Assembly: GCF_023734775.1 (NCBI RefSeq)
Contig: NZ_AP025732.1
Span: forward strand, 4,710,501-4,774,500
Source: Nostoc cf. commune SO-36
GTDB lineage: Bacteria; Cyanobacteriota; Cyanobacteriia; Cyanobacteriales; Nostocaceae
DNA length: 64,000 nucleotides
Reading direction: 5' to 3'
Position 1 is the first letter of the stretch. Each line of letters begins with the position of its first letter. The translations under genes were made by a program, and so were the position numbers. The notes below the pieces were generated by a model. The model did no database searches and had not been told where the DNA came from. It was given only the letters and a program-made list of their open reading frames with translations. Below, in pieces: positions 45,115 to 53,749 of the stretch.

Positions 45115-46177
45115 CAGCAGTTTGCGATCAAACTCACCACAAAAAGAGCTATCTAAATAGGCTCAAAGAATAAACCACAATGATTAAACCAATTTAGAGC
45201 ATTTTCATCAGTAATGGCATTAACAGCCATAGTTATTGCAACATCTAGAGCATCGAATGTTCGAGTTTTAGCCGCAACGTTGAATTTCTTTTAACTTTGA
45301 CCAACATAACTCAATTGGTGATAAATCAGGTGAGTATGGAGGCAAAAACTTAACCTTTGCTCCAACAGATTCTATTAAAGATTTTGCAGTCCCAGCATAA
45401 TGTACAGGTAAGTTATCCATAACTATAATCGCTCCAATCCATAATGATGGTAGTAATATTTGCTCAATAAAAACTAAAAAGCTAGCAGTGTTCAGACTAC
45501 CTGGAAAAGTCATAGTGGCAATTAAGCCCTCATCACTCATAGCTCCAATTACAGTAATATTTTTGCCTTTATTACCCGGTCGCTCATCATAGACTCTTCC
45601 TCCGTCAATACCTCTGGCATAATGTCGTGTCATAGCCAGATTTACACCTGTTTCATCAATAAATATGAGGTTTTTGATATCTATAGTATCTAGCCAACGT
45701 CGAAATTCATAGCGTAATTTTTGTACTCTTTCTGTAGTTTGCTCAGTCGATACTAAAGTTTTTTTTTACGATTTAATTTTAAGCGTTTAAGAGTGCGGGA
45801 TAAACTTGATATACTTACATTTATTTCTGTGCGTTCTTTTATTGCTTCTTGAATTTCTCGCAAATATATATCGCTTTGCTTTGTCACCATTACCTTTAAT
45901 AATTCTTGCTCAATACTATTAAGCTTAGAGCGGCGATCTCCTCCTTGGGGTCTGGCAGCTATCTCTGCCGTCTCTCGATATCGACGTAAAAAGTCACGGA
46001 TAAAAGACAAACTGACTTTAAATCGTTTTGCTAATTCCCTTTGGCTGCCTTCTTTGTTTTGCCAGGCACTCAATATCTTTTGTCGTAAGTCAATTGAATA
46101 TGCTGCCATCTTTAAATATTATTCTTTACATTTTTACAGTTTACTATCTTTGTGGCGGGTTTGATATCAAATTGCTG
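45115..46177 (-). mobile_element. IS630-type insertion sequence in the intron reverse transcriptase
   Basis: The 1063-bp element is bounded by TA on both sides (45113-45114, 46178-46179), with imperfect inverted ends starting CAGCAGTTTGCGATCAAAC (left) and CAGCAATTTGATATCAAAC (right, reverse complement), then CCACAAA. Exact removal restores the reverse-transcriptase reading frame. It encodes one transposase in two frames on the minus strand. Confidence 0.9.
45153..46109 (-). pseudogene. IS630 family transposase in two overlapping frames, with an extra late frameshift
   Basis: OrfA (46109-45753) is the helix-turn-helix half: MAAYSIDLRQKILSAWQNKE, RELAKRFKVSLSFIRDFLRR. OrfB (to 45268) carries the DDE catalytic residues: LIFIDETGVNLAM, IIVMDNLPVHYAG and SPDLSPIELCWSKLK. 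They are joined at an A9 run (45759-45767, T9 on the plus strand), so -1 ribosomal slippage is the expected way to make the full protein. A further break near 45285 puts the natural C-terminus (TRTFDALDVAITMAVNAI, ending 45153) out of frame, so this copy is probably inactive unless that base is a sequence error. Confidence 0.8.
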
Positions 46178-46966
46178 TAAAACTTACTGGTAAATCCAAA
46201 CCCACTCGCAGAGTTTGGATTCCAAAGCCAGGAGTAGATGAAAAACGCCCATTAGGAATACCCATAATGTACGACCGCGCATTACAAGCTGTAGTTAAAT
46301 CTGCACTTGAACCAGAATGGGAGGCAATTTTCGAGCCAAGCAGTTATGGTTTTAGACCGGGAAGGTCATGCCATGATGCGATAAAGCATATCAAAAACTG
46401 TATCCAAGGCAAGGCAAAATTTGTACTAGACGCGGATATAGCCAAATGCTTTGACCGCATCAACCATGAAGCACTGCTCCAAAAGTTGAACATCTTGGGT
46501 AAAGTCAGGCAACAAATTAAAGCTTGGCTGAAATCCGGGGTTATAGACTCTGGAGCATTCACTGCCACATCTGAGGGTACGCCTCAAGGTGGGGTTATCT
46601 CTCCACTTTTGGCAAACATAGCCCTTCACGGTTTAGAAAATCGGATAAAACAATATGCGGAAACACTACCAGGATATAAAAGGGATAATTTATCCAGCCT
46701 GAACCTAGTCCGCTATGCCGACGATTTTGTGGTTCTCCACAAAGACAAAGCCGTTATCCAAAGATGCCGAGAAATTATCTCGGAGTGGTTAGAAAGCATA
46801 GGCTTAGAGTTAAAACCCGAAAAAACTAGGCTAACTCACACATTCAATCCTAAATTTAGTGAGGATGGTAAAGCTGGTTTTGACTTTCTAGGTCATCACA
46901 TCCAACAATACCCTGCCAGTAAATACCAAAGTGCAAAAGACACCAAAGGTAAAAAATTAGGTTTTA

Positions 46967-47066
46967 CAGCACTTCCGGCAGCTATGAGGTACATCCTCAA
47001 AGCTAAAAGCTATGTTAGGAGAGAGGCAATAAGAAAAACTGTATTGCATAATAGCGGGAAGCGCTG
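46967..47066. repeat. 100-bp TA-flanked miniature element, copy 2 (in intron RT gene)
   Basis: Identical to the copy at 53606-53705. TA flanks lie at 46965-46966 and 47067-47068. Removing 102 bp recovers GGTTTTAACACACTCATCAC, that is LGFNTLITPS, the expected maturase sequence. The insertion keeps the frame open: 34 added codons, no stop. Confidence 0.9.
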
Positions 47067-48208
47067 TAACACACTCATCACCCCATCCGCGAAGGCGAGT
47101 AAGGCTCATATTGAGGAAATCGAAAGAATCATCGCAAAACATAGGTCATCGCCCCAATCGACTCTCATAAAAGACCTTAACCCTGTAATAAGGGGATGGA
47201 CTTCTTACTACTCAAAGTCCGATGCAAAAAACGTCGGAGAACTTGCAAAACAAGATTACCTCACATACCTGAAACTTCGACGATGGGCAAAACGCCGATG
47301 TGGAGACATTAATGATGGTCACATCAAATATTGGACTTCCATTGGTGATAAAAACTGGGTATTCGCAACCAGGGAAGGAACAGCGAACCCCTTCCGGTTA
47401 CTTAATCATAGTGAGTTTTCTTGCAGTAGCACTGACTATGTAAAAGTTAAAGGCGATAAAAGCCCTTACGATGGCGATACAGTTTACTGGAGTAAAAGAC
47501 TAGGGATACACCCCCAAATGCCTAATCGTAAGGCTAAGTTGCTAAAACTTCAAAAAGGTAAATGTCCTTGGTGCGGTTTAAGCTTCCAAGAATGGGATGT
47601 TTTAGAAGTAGACCACAAAATCCCCAGAGCATTAAGAGGCAAGGATGAGTATAAAAATCTGCAATTACTACATCGGCATTGTCACGACGAAAAGACCGCA
47701 ATTGACCTAAAAGAAATACGGAAGAAAGACCGCTCCAAATTTCGAGAGAAACTTTCTCAATTTTGGAATAAAACTAACTGGGAGTGGATACACGATATTC
47801 CTAATTTCATAGGTCATGCTGTCAGGAAGTCCGATATGACAAATGGATAACACACTGAGTAGCCGTGTGCGGTGAAAGTCGCAAGCACGGTTCCGAATGG
47901 GAGGGGTGATGCAGTAATGCACACCTCGACCCTACCCACTGTATGCGTTGGCGAAGCCTCTCGTAGAGAAGCATCAGTGTAGGAGTATGTCACTTCACCG
48001 TTGTAGCAACTATATAGCGTTAACGTAAAATTAGCTCATCTGCGTGGCAAAAAATACATCTGTAATTAATCTTAGATAAGAGCCATGTCTACGATGGGCT
48101 AAGTCTACACTCCTTCAGCGATTTTAAAACTGAAGTCCTTTGTTAGTAAGGCTTTGAAGAGTGTGTGCTACAATTGGACAACCACGCAGCTATCGTGTCG
48201 TGCTTTGT

Positions 48209-49263
48209 ATGAAAAAAGTCGTCGTTGGTCTTTCTGGTGGCGTTGACAGTTCCACCGCCGCAGCTATCCTGCACCATCAGGGCTATGAAGTGATTGGTTT
48301 GACTCTTTGGCTAATGAAAGGCAAAGGTCAATGTTGCTCTGAAGGTATGATCGACGCGGCTGAACTCTGTGAACAACTGGGCGTTCCCCATCAGATTGTT
48401 GATATTCGGGATCTCTTTCAGACGCATATTGTCGATTACCTAGTGACTGGTTACAGTGCTGGGATTACACCTTTGCCTTGCTCCCAGTGCAATAAAACGG
48501 TGAAGTTTGGGCCAATGGTGCAGTATGCTCGTGAAGAATTGGGGTGCGATCGCATTGCCACTGGTCATTATGCCCGAATTAGCTATGACGAAGCAACTGG
48601 ACGTTACCAATTATTAAGGGCTGTTGACCGCAACAAAGACCAGTCATACTTTCTCTATGATTTGTCTCAAGATTTACTTGCAGCAACTATATTTCCTCTG
48701 GGGGAATTAGAAAAAACTGAGACGCGTCGGATTGCGACTGAATACGGACTGAAAACTGCTGATAAGCCAGAAAGCCAAGACTTATGCTTAGTGGAAAGTA
48801 ACGGTTCCATGCGGGCATTTTTGGATAAATATTTAGCTCCGAAAACAGGCGATATTGTCGATACCGCAGGCAAAATTTTGGGACAGCATGATGGTGTCCA
48901 TCACTACACGATTGGCCAGCGCAAAGGCTTGGGGTGGCTGCTGCTGAACCGTTATATGTGATTGAATTAGATGCAGAAAATAATAAAGTAGTAGTAGGCG
49001 ATCGCACTAAGGTAACTCAGCCAGAATGCACTGTAGGGCGGGTAAATTGGGTTTCCATAGCTGAACCATCGACTCCAATTTATGCCGAAGTGCAAATTCG
49101 CTATCGTTCAACGCCTACACCAGTGACGGTGATTCCGTTGGAAAACTCTCGCGTGCGTTTGGTGTTTGATGAACCCCAAATCAGCATTACTCCCGGACAA
49201 GCGGCGGTGTGGTATAACGGGGAAAAAGTCTTAGGTGGCGGAATAATTGAGCAGTTTAGTTAA
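48209..49263 (+). pseudogene. mnmA: tRNA-specific 2-thiouridylase MnmA, frameshifted at a G run
   Basis: The N-terminal part (ATG 48209) has [20 protein letters not shown] (PP-loop), [15 protein letters not shown], the catalytic Cys in [19 protein letters not shown] and [12 protein letters not shown]. The frame then fails at [12 protein letters not shown]. The C-terminal domain resumes as [20 protein letters not shown] and ends [14 protein letters not shown] at 49263. One extra G in the run near 48927-48931 (TTGGGG to TTGGGGG) would restore [16 protein letters not shown]. MnmA thiolates U34 of Lys/Glu/Gln tRNAs and is rarely lost, so a homopolymer error is plausible. A terminator follows at 49477. 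Confidence 0.85.
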
Positions 49264-49476
49264 AAATAACTCTTACCCTGTCTTGGGATAAAGCAAAACC
49301 ACCCTTCTTCACTTGTAAGCATGTCAGAGAGGCGGCAGCCTCTAAGATGGCATTCCCAGTCGGAGACTCTTAACGAGACAATGTAAAAGCTTGTTTGAGA
49401 CTGGCTTTCTCGTTAAGTTAACACCAATCCACATCTGTGGCCCCCTATCAAGGTATTTGTATCAACTTTAAAGCTT
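49264..49476. other. Downstream region of mnmA with dispersed repeat fragment
   Basis: A partial copy of the CCCAGTCGGAGACT repeat lies near 49351, with a complementary CTCGTTAAG tail near 49412. No gene is seen. Confidence 0.3.
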
Positions 49477-49512
49477 GAAAAAGCCTCTCTAGATAGTTAG
49501 AGAGGCTTTTTC
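49477..49512 (+). terminator. Strong intrinsic terminator
   Basis: GAAAAAGCCTCTCTA and its mirror TAGAGAGGCTTTTTC (49477-49512) form a stem of more than 10 bp ending in T5. It probably serves the mnmA transcript. Confidence 0.8.
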
Positions 49513-49684
49513 ACTACTTTTATTTAAAAGCATAAATAATAATTAATTTAAATTGCATTGAATACTATTGATACAATATTCAACTTAATTGTCACTATAC
49601 TCCTGAACTAAATCTACAAAAACTATTTCAAATATCAATGCCAAAAAATTTATATGATTCTCTGAATGTCAAATCATATAAACA

Positions 49685-49897
49685 TTATCTAGTCAATATT
49701 TCAATCAATTGTTTTTCCAATTTCTCACTTGTTGCCTGTGCGCCTCGAAGACGTTCAATCGCTAATACAAGTACTTTTTCAGGCGGTATATTTAACCTAT
49801 TTGCAAGAGACTTAATTGCATTATAAGTTTCTTCATCTAACATTACATGAGGGTCACTTGAGTCATCACTGGTGTTGTAAAATACACGAATAGTCAT
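49685..49897 (-). CDS. Small hypothetical protein, possible RHH/antitoxin-like
   Basis: The 70-residue protein begins MTIRVFYNTSDDSSDPHVML, then DEETYNAIKSLANRLNIPPE and KVLVLAIERLRGAQATSEKL. A short beta strand followed by two or three amphipathic helices recalls ribbon-helix-helix proteins, but the basic strand residues are weak. A start at 49897 is preceded by AAGGGGG. No toxin partner is adjacent. Family not recognised. Confidence 0.5.
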   Translation of the reverse strand: MTIRVFYNTSDDSSDPHVMLDEETYNAIKSLANRLNIPPEKVLVLAIERLRGAQATSEKLEKQLIEILTR

Positions 49898-50662
49898 AAT
49901 AACCCCCTTGTTATGTACTACAGAAATACCCTTAAAAGGGACTAAAAACGTCCTATTGTCATTCTAACTAGTTATACAGATATTTGGCAGCTAATTAAAA
50001 ATTATTTCTAAAGATAGTTCTATTTGTTTAAGATAAGGTCAGGAAAAAGGCTTGCATTTTTATAAACATTGATCGCTCCTGACTGAGAAATACAGCACTT
50101 ATTGTTTGAATGCACTACACCACGATATTCGGTAGGGGCACAGGATGCTGTGCCCCTACGAATGCTTGTATTTGACGCAAGCGAGAACGGCTATAGTATA
50201 ATTTTTATTGATTTTTTCCTTGAAGTTACGTAAATATTGTTTTTATTCTGGATAATAAAAACCTTATATAGCAAGGGTTACAATTTGTTATCAGAAACCC
50301 AAACCATAGCAAAAAATAAATGTATAAAATACATCATACGTATATGAAGATTCGGTTAAGATTTATGAAAAACAATATAAGCATTTTGTGAACGTGTTGA
50401 AAGAATTATCTTTAGGGGTTATTATAGGGATAATAAAGAGGTACATTATTGTACCAAGTATATATACTACTGTGCAACTTCTGGGTGACACTTTTATATC
50501 TTCTGCACTCTCATAGTCATAATTTAGCTTTTTACCGCTTATGGCACTCCCGCTTTAGATGACAAGAGTTAATTTAACTACAGTATGGGCAGTGAACAAC
50601 TGCTCAGTTATGGTGTGTCTACCTATATCCTTGCATGGTTTTGTAAGAAGGAGATTGTAACG
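49898..50662. other. 765-bp AT-rich gap
   Basis: It holds a dispersed hairpin repeat (GGGGCACAGGATGCTGTGCCCC, near 50134-50157, stem GGGGCAC/GTGCCCC). A TACAGCACTT motif near 50093 resembles the end of the 100-bp element but has no partner. No gene is supported. The promoter of the RHH gene at 50663 should lie after 50400. Confidence 0.35.
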
Positions 50663-50863
50663 ATGTCAGCACGTAAATTTCGAGTTAATTTAAGTGAGAA
50701 AGATTCAGAGTATCTGAAAGAAATAGCCCAAAAGATGAATACATCTGAATCTGAAGTTATCCGAAAAGGATTAAAACTTATAGCACTTTATGCTGAAGAT
50801 GAGGAAAACTCACTCATACTCAAAAATGAAAAAAGTGGCGATCAAACATTAGTAATTTTGTAA
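50663..50863 (+). CDS. Ribbon-helix-helix DNA-binding-like small protein
   Basis: The 66-residue protein reads MSARKFRVNLSEKDSEYLKE, then IAQKMNTSESEVIRKGLKLI. This is a CopG-like strand (KFRVNLSE) with two helices and the typical SxSEVIRKGL turn. The ATG at 50663 has a good ribosome-binding site (AAGGAGATTG); a longer frame starting at 50585 is less likely. It ends 6 bp before the membrane-protein gene, so the two form an operon. It is probably an autoregulator or antitoxin-like factor. Confidence 0.7.
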   Translation: MSARKFRVNLSEKDSEYLKEIAQKMNTSESEVIRKGLKLIALYAEDEENSLILKNEKSGDQTLVIL

Positions 50864-50869
50864 TTATTA

Positions 50870-51256
50870 ATGGAAAATTCGCCTAAAACAAGTAATTCTT
50901 TAAATAATCTGGTTCCCCAGTTTGGCGAAAAAACAACCAATATTAGTCCTGCTGATCAACGTCAAAATTTTAATACTTATCTAGCAGGTACTTTAGCATT
51001 AATGTTGTGGGGTACTTTGATAGGAGTAATATTTTGGCACGCTTTTGCAATCAACTCCATATCAAAGAACCTCTGGGGAACAAATTCTGCAATTGAGGAG
51101 GTTCAAAAGAAATCTGAAACATCATCAGCTTTAATCAATGATACTGCTAAAACTTTGTACTCGTTAATAGGCCCATTAGCTACAGCAGTTACTGGTTTCT
51201 ATTACAATTCTCTAGCTTTATCTAAGAGCAACTCTAGAGAAGAGGACAATGATTAA
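50870..51256 (+). CDS. Small two-helix membrane protein, operon partner of the RHH gene
   Basis: This 128-residue protein has a polar N-terminus, a first TM helix (LAGTLALMLWGTLIGVIFWH), a soluble middle with coiled-coil character (AIEEVQKKSETSSALINDTA), and a second hydrophobic segment (LYSLIGPLATAVTGFYYN). The C-terminal tail is charged. The family is not recognised. Spacing of 6 bp from the RHH gene argues for co-expression. Whether the pair is a toxin-antitoxin-like or a sensor pair is open. Confidence 0.55.
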   Translation: MENSPKTSNSLNNLVPQFGEKTTNISPADQRQNFNTYLAGTLALMLWGTLIGVIFWHAFAINSISKNLWGTNSAIEEVQKKSETSSALINDTAKTLYSLIGPLATAVTGFYYNSLALSKSNSREEDND

Positions 51257-51342
51257 GTTATCTCTTCTGATATGACTTAACCAATGACAACCAAAGAACA
51301 AATCAGGCAAGATTTTTCTCTTTTAGCTTACTTTGTCCGTAT

Positions 51343-51454
51343 ATAGCAGTCCTAAATCATTTGTGAAAATCTCTATTTTTGCTCTCTCTATGTTCTCCGC
51401 ATCTGTAGCGGTTCGATTAAAAATTATTTTTCACAACTCATTTAGAATTGCTAT
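51343..51454. repeat. 112-bp miniature element with 24-bp inverted ends
   Basis: ATAGCAGTCCTAAATCATTT (from 51343) and the reverse complement of the right end (ATAGCAATTCTAAATGAGTT, ending 51454) pair over 24 positions with four mismatches. Inside is the widespread CTCTATGTTCTCCGC motif. A half-copy of the end lies near 33729. There is no ORF. Confidence 0.6.
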
Positions 51455-51464
51455 CGTACCTATG

Positions 51465-51785
51465 CTGAGAACCTCCGGTTTTTAACCGGGGGCTGAAAGC
51501 TAATTGTCTGATAAATCAGACAACATGATACAATTAAAATGCGTAAATATAGGATGAAAAACTCCATAAAAAAAACATATTTACGCATTTCAACTAACAA
51601 TCAAGTAGCCACACCGCTAGATTTAATCTAGTCGAGCTGGGTAGGGAATTTTGACAGTGCCACAACAAATTGATTTCTTAAATCTTATTAAATAAATCAA
51701 TTTGTAAACGTTGCGTAGTGGGTTTTTAAAACCCTGTAGCAACATCAGTTTAGAATCCTCCGGCTTCTAGCCGGAGGAGATGTCA
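51465..51785. mobile_element. PATE-like non-autonomous IS200/IS605-group remnant
   Basis: A left hairpin (ACCTCCGG / CCGGGGGC, 51471-51492) and an internal ATTGTCTGATAAATCAGACA palindrome near 51504-51523 mark one end. GAATCCTCCGGCTTCTAGCC followed by GGAGGAGATGTCAA (51753-51785) is the characteristic structured right end of tnpB-type elements. There is no ORF between. It could carry an orphan omega-RNA-like structure. Confidence 0.5.
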
Positions 51786-51824
51786 AATCGGAGTAAAGAT
51801 TAGCAAAACCTTTATGACAAAAAC

Positions 51825-51852
51825 AACCCCGACTTATTTAAAAGTCGGGGTT
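51825..51852. terminator. Bidirectional terminator hairpin
   Basis: AACCCCGACTT / AAGTCGGGGTT with T4 on the right and A/T-rich flank on the left. It fits as terminator of the minus-strand tetR-like gene. Confidence 0.7.
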
Positions 51853-51913
51853 TTGAGCCTGTCACTGCTTACAACACTCCTTAAAAACCTTTTTTGAGCA
51901 ACTTTCCCGATGT

Positions 51914-52572
51914 TCAATCTCTAATCTTCAGTACGTCGCACACCAGCCAAATAAAATTAACTGCTGCTTGAGTATGCTCTTCAATCATTTCTGAACTCAG
52001 CAGTTGCAAATCGGGTCTAGTATGCTTGATATTTTCATAAGCGTTGAAGTATAAATTACAAACCCCAATAATATGAAGAGTGGTGAGAAATGGATCGATC
52101 TGACGGAAACAACCTTCAGTCATTCCTCGTTCTAAAATCTTGATGAGATAGCTAAAATTTTCTTGCCAATTCCCTTGTTTGAAATACTTTCCCTGATTTT
52201 GGTTTGCTTCTTGAAACCAAAGCATTCCTCTGTGCGGGTGAGCAGCTTCATAAGCGATCGCTTCTTTGACAAGCACCTTCAATGCCTCCTCCGGTGGAAA
52301 CTGATCCAAATTTAGCTGCTCAAACCCTTCGTGCATCTCCACCGCCGGACGTTGCAGAACAGCTTGGTATAGTCCTTCCTTGCTCTGGAAGTAGTAGTAA
52401 ATCATCGCCTGACACCTGCACCTCTAGCGATCGCTCCTGTCCGCGCCCCTTGAAGTCCATTTCTGGCAAACTCTGCTTCCGCCGCATCGAGAATCTGCTT
52501 TTTCGTCGCTTCTGCATCGCGCACCTGACGCGGCTTTTTAGCTGAGAATTTTGATTGCGTTGAACGACTCAC
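51914..52572 (-). pseudogene. TetR/AcrR-type regulator, frameshifted inside the HTH
   Basis: A GTG at 52572 opens SRSTQSKFSAKKPRQVRDAE and ATKKQILDAAEAEFARNGLQ, then GARTGAIARGAGV: helices 1-2 of a TetR HTH. The frame breaks near 52405 and resumes as MIYYYFQSKEGLYQAVLQRP (recognition helix end) and a full ligand-binding domain to 51914. The expected link GVTKAMIYYYF lacks about four bases. The real start of a functional protein is therefore lost, unless the deletion is a sequence error. The target is unknown; neighbours are a PATE-like remnant and a broken IS. Confidence 0.75.
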
Positions 52573-53001
52573 GTTGCTCCATCATCATAACGAAAATATA
52601 TTAACTAAAAAATTGGTTAGTAGTTGACAGAGAAGATGAAATTAGGACTTACGCATTGACAAAAAGAATCATCTATGAAGTCTAGATAATGCCATCACTG
52701 CTAAGGTTTGCAAAAATATGCTCACGTACAACTAACGTGAACATATTCCGTTGTACTTCGTACCAATTGCTAATTATTTTTTCAGACCGCATAAACTCCA
52801 ATCTAATAAAAGCTTGAAGTGAACAAAATATGTGAGTCTTGATTGCATAGGTATCCCTAACCATGAACCGACAAATTCCACATACTTGTTTTATGGCTCG
52901 ATGAAAGGTTTCAATTCCCCAATGGGTATCATGAATTGTGATAAATTCATTTCTAGTTATATCCTTGATTCTTTCCTCATCTGGAACATACAAAATATAG
53001 T

Positions 53002-53030
53002 GCGGAGCCGGAGACGCTCCGCCTCCGGTC
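53002..53030. repeat. Short palindromic repeat in the transposase gene
   Basis: GCGGAGCCGGAGACGCTCCG followed by CCTCCGGTC has internal inverted symmetry. It is foreign to the transposase and shifts its frame after KKEDSR. It is like the small dispersed repeats known from Nostoc genomes. Confidence 0.6.
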
Positions 53031-53605
53031 TAGAGTCTTCTTTCTTGAAGTCTTTCCTAAACAACTTTATAAATCCAAATTCTTTCAGATGAGTTCTTAA
53101 TCCTGACTCTGGAATCACCAGAGTACTTACCTGGCAATACTTATGTGGCTCATTTGAGACAGTTCTGTTTTTTTCAATCCCGAATAGAAAACCCAATTTC
53201 TGGTTTTTTAGAAATTTTAAATTTTCTACTCCTGAATACCAACTATCTCCTGTTATTATTCTTGGTTTGACTCCCCAGCTTATTATTTCACTCACCATTT
53301 CTCTAAAATAATCGTTTTTTGTTTTCCCCTCCTTTTTGTCATATATTCTGTAGTTTATTGGTACTGAGTTACCATTAATATCGCTGTAATATAAAGTGAT
53401 TAAATTTAAACCAATAATAGTTTTATGGGCTTTTCCTGACCAAAAATAACTGATTAATTCGGCATTTTTTGGGTCGCTGTAAATCTTTTCTATTACTGTA
53501 TCGTCTACACTTAATATCCCTCCTACCAAATTAATGATTTTCTCTACTATGTTGAATAAATCTTTCGGTTCGTATCTCTCTCTCAACAAAAACCGATTCA
53601 CACTA

Positions 53606-53705
53606 CAGCACTTCCGGCAGCTATGAGGTACATCCTCAAAGCTAAAAGCTATGTTAGGAGAGAGGCAATAAGAAAAACTGTATTGCATAATAGCGGGAAG
53701 CGCTG
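53606..53705. repeat. 100-bp TA-flanked miniature element, copy 3 (in IS4-like transposase)
   Basis: Identical to copy 2 (46967-47066). TA at 53604-53605 and 53706-53707. Removing it joins SVLLDL to SVNRFLLRERYEP in the transposase frame. On the host's coding strand the element is read in the orientation opposite to copy 2, and is again stop-free (ALPAIMQYSFSYCLSPNIAF...). Confidence 0.9.
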
Positions 53706-53749
53706 TAAGATCCAACAACACGCTAGGAGAAATTCTCAAAAATCCTATT

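Larger units (their letters stand above)
44824..47850 (+). pseudogene. Group II intron reverse transcriptase/maturase with HNH domain, split by IS630-type element and carrying a 34-codon insertion
   Basis: The first part (44824-45114) encodes MNKPNSDLVMNTEGWKTINW through VDGIKSLPPEARLQLVREL. After the IS630-type element the frame resumes at 46178 with KLTGKSKPTRRVWIPKPG, so removal of the element and one TA restores the gene. Motifs: RT catalytic YADDFVVLH, maturase X domain (KDLNPVIRGWTSYYS), and HNH nuclease (CPWCGLSFQEWDVLEVDHKI, then HRHCHDEKT). At 46965-47066 the 100-bp miniature element adds 34 codons in frame (TALPAAMRYILKAKSYVRRE...), just before TLITPSAKASKAHIEEIE. As it stands the protein cannot be made whole. 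Confidence 0.85.
44059..47939 (+). mobile_element. Group II intron with intron-encoded RT-HNH protein, interrupted twice
   Basis: The 5' end GTGCG (44059-44063) fits the group II consensus GUGYG. About 750 nt of structured leader follow, before the reverse-transcriptase frame. After its stop, domain V (AGCCGTGTGCGGTGAAAGTC, continuing GCAAGCACGGTTC, 47861-47893) and a domain VI-like hairpin (GGGGTGATGCAGTAATGCAC) lead to a 3' end near CCTACCCAC (about 47939). Without its two insertions it would be about 2.7 kb. It lies at the 3' end of tnpB. The 3' boundary is approximate by a base or two. Confidence 0.82.
42544..47995 (+). mobile_element. IS1341-type (tnpB-only, IS200/IS605 group) element split by a group II intron
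   Basis: The left end is marked by a hairpin CCACTG.CTCGG...CCGAG.CAGTGG (42544-42572). Cargo is a divergent small RHH-like gene (42615-42794) and tnpB (42839-44059). The right-end sequence GTAGGAGTATGTCACTTC lies after the intron near 47982. Joining the sequence before 44059 to that after 47939 extends tnpB in frame (LEA then YVCVGEASRR...). No tnpA is present. Right boundary is approximate. Confidence 0.65.

Noticed and set aside
50091..50100. TACAGCACTT as a fourth copy of the 100-bp element
   Set aside because: Only the first ten bases match; no right end or internal sequence follows.
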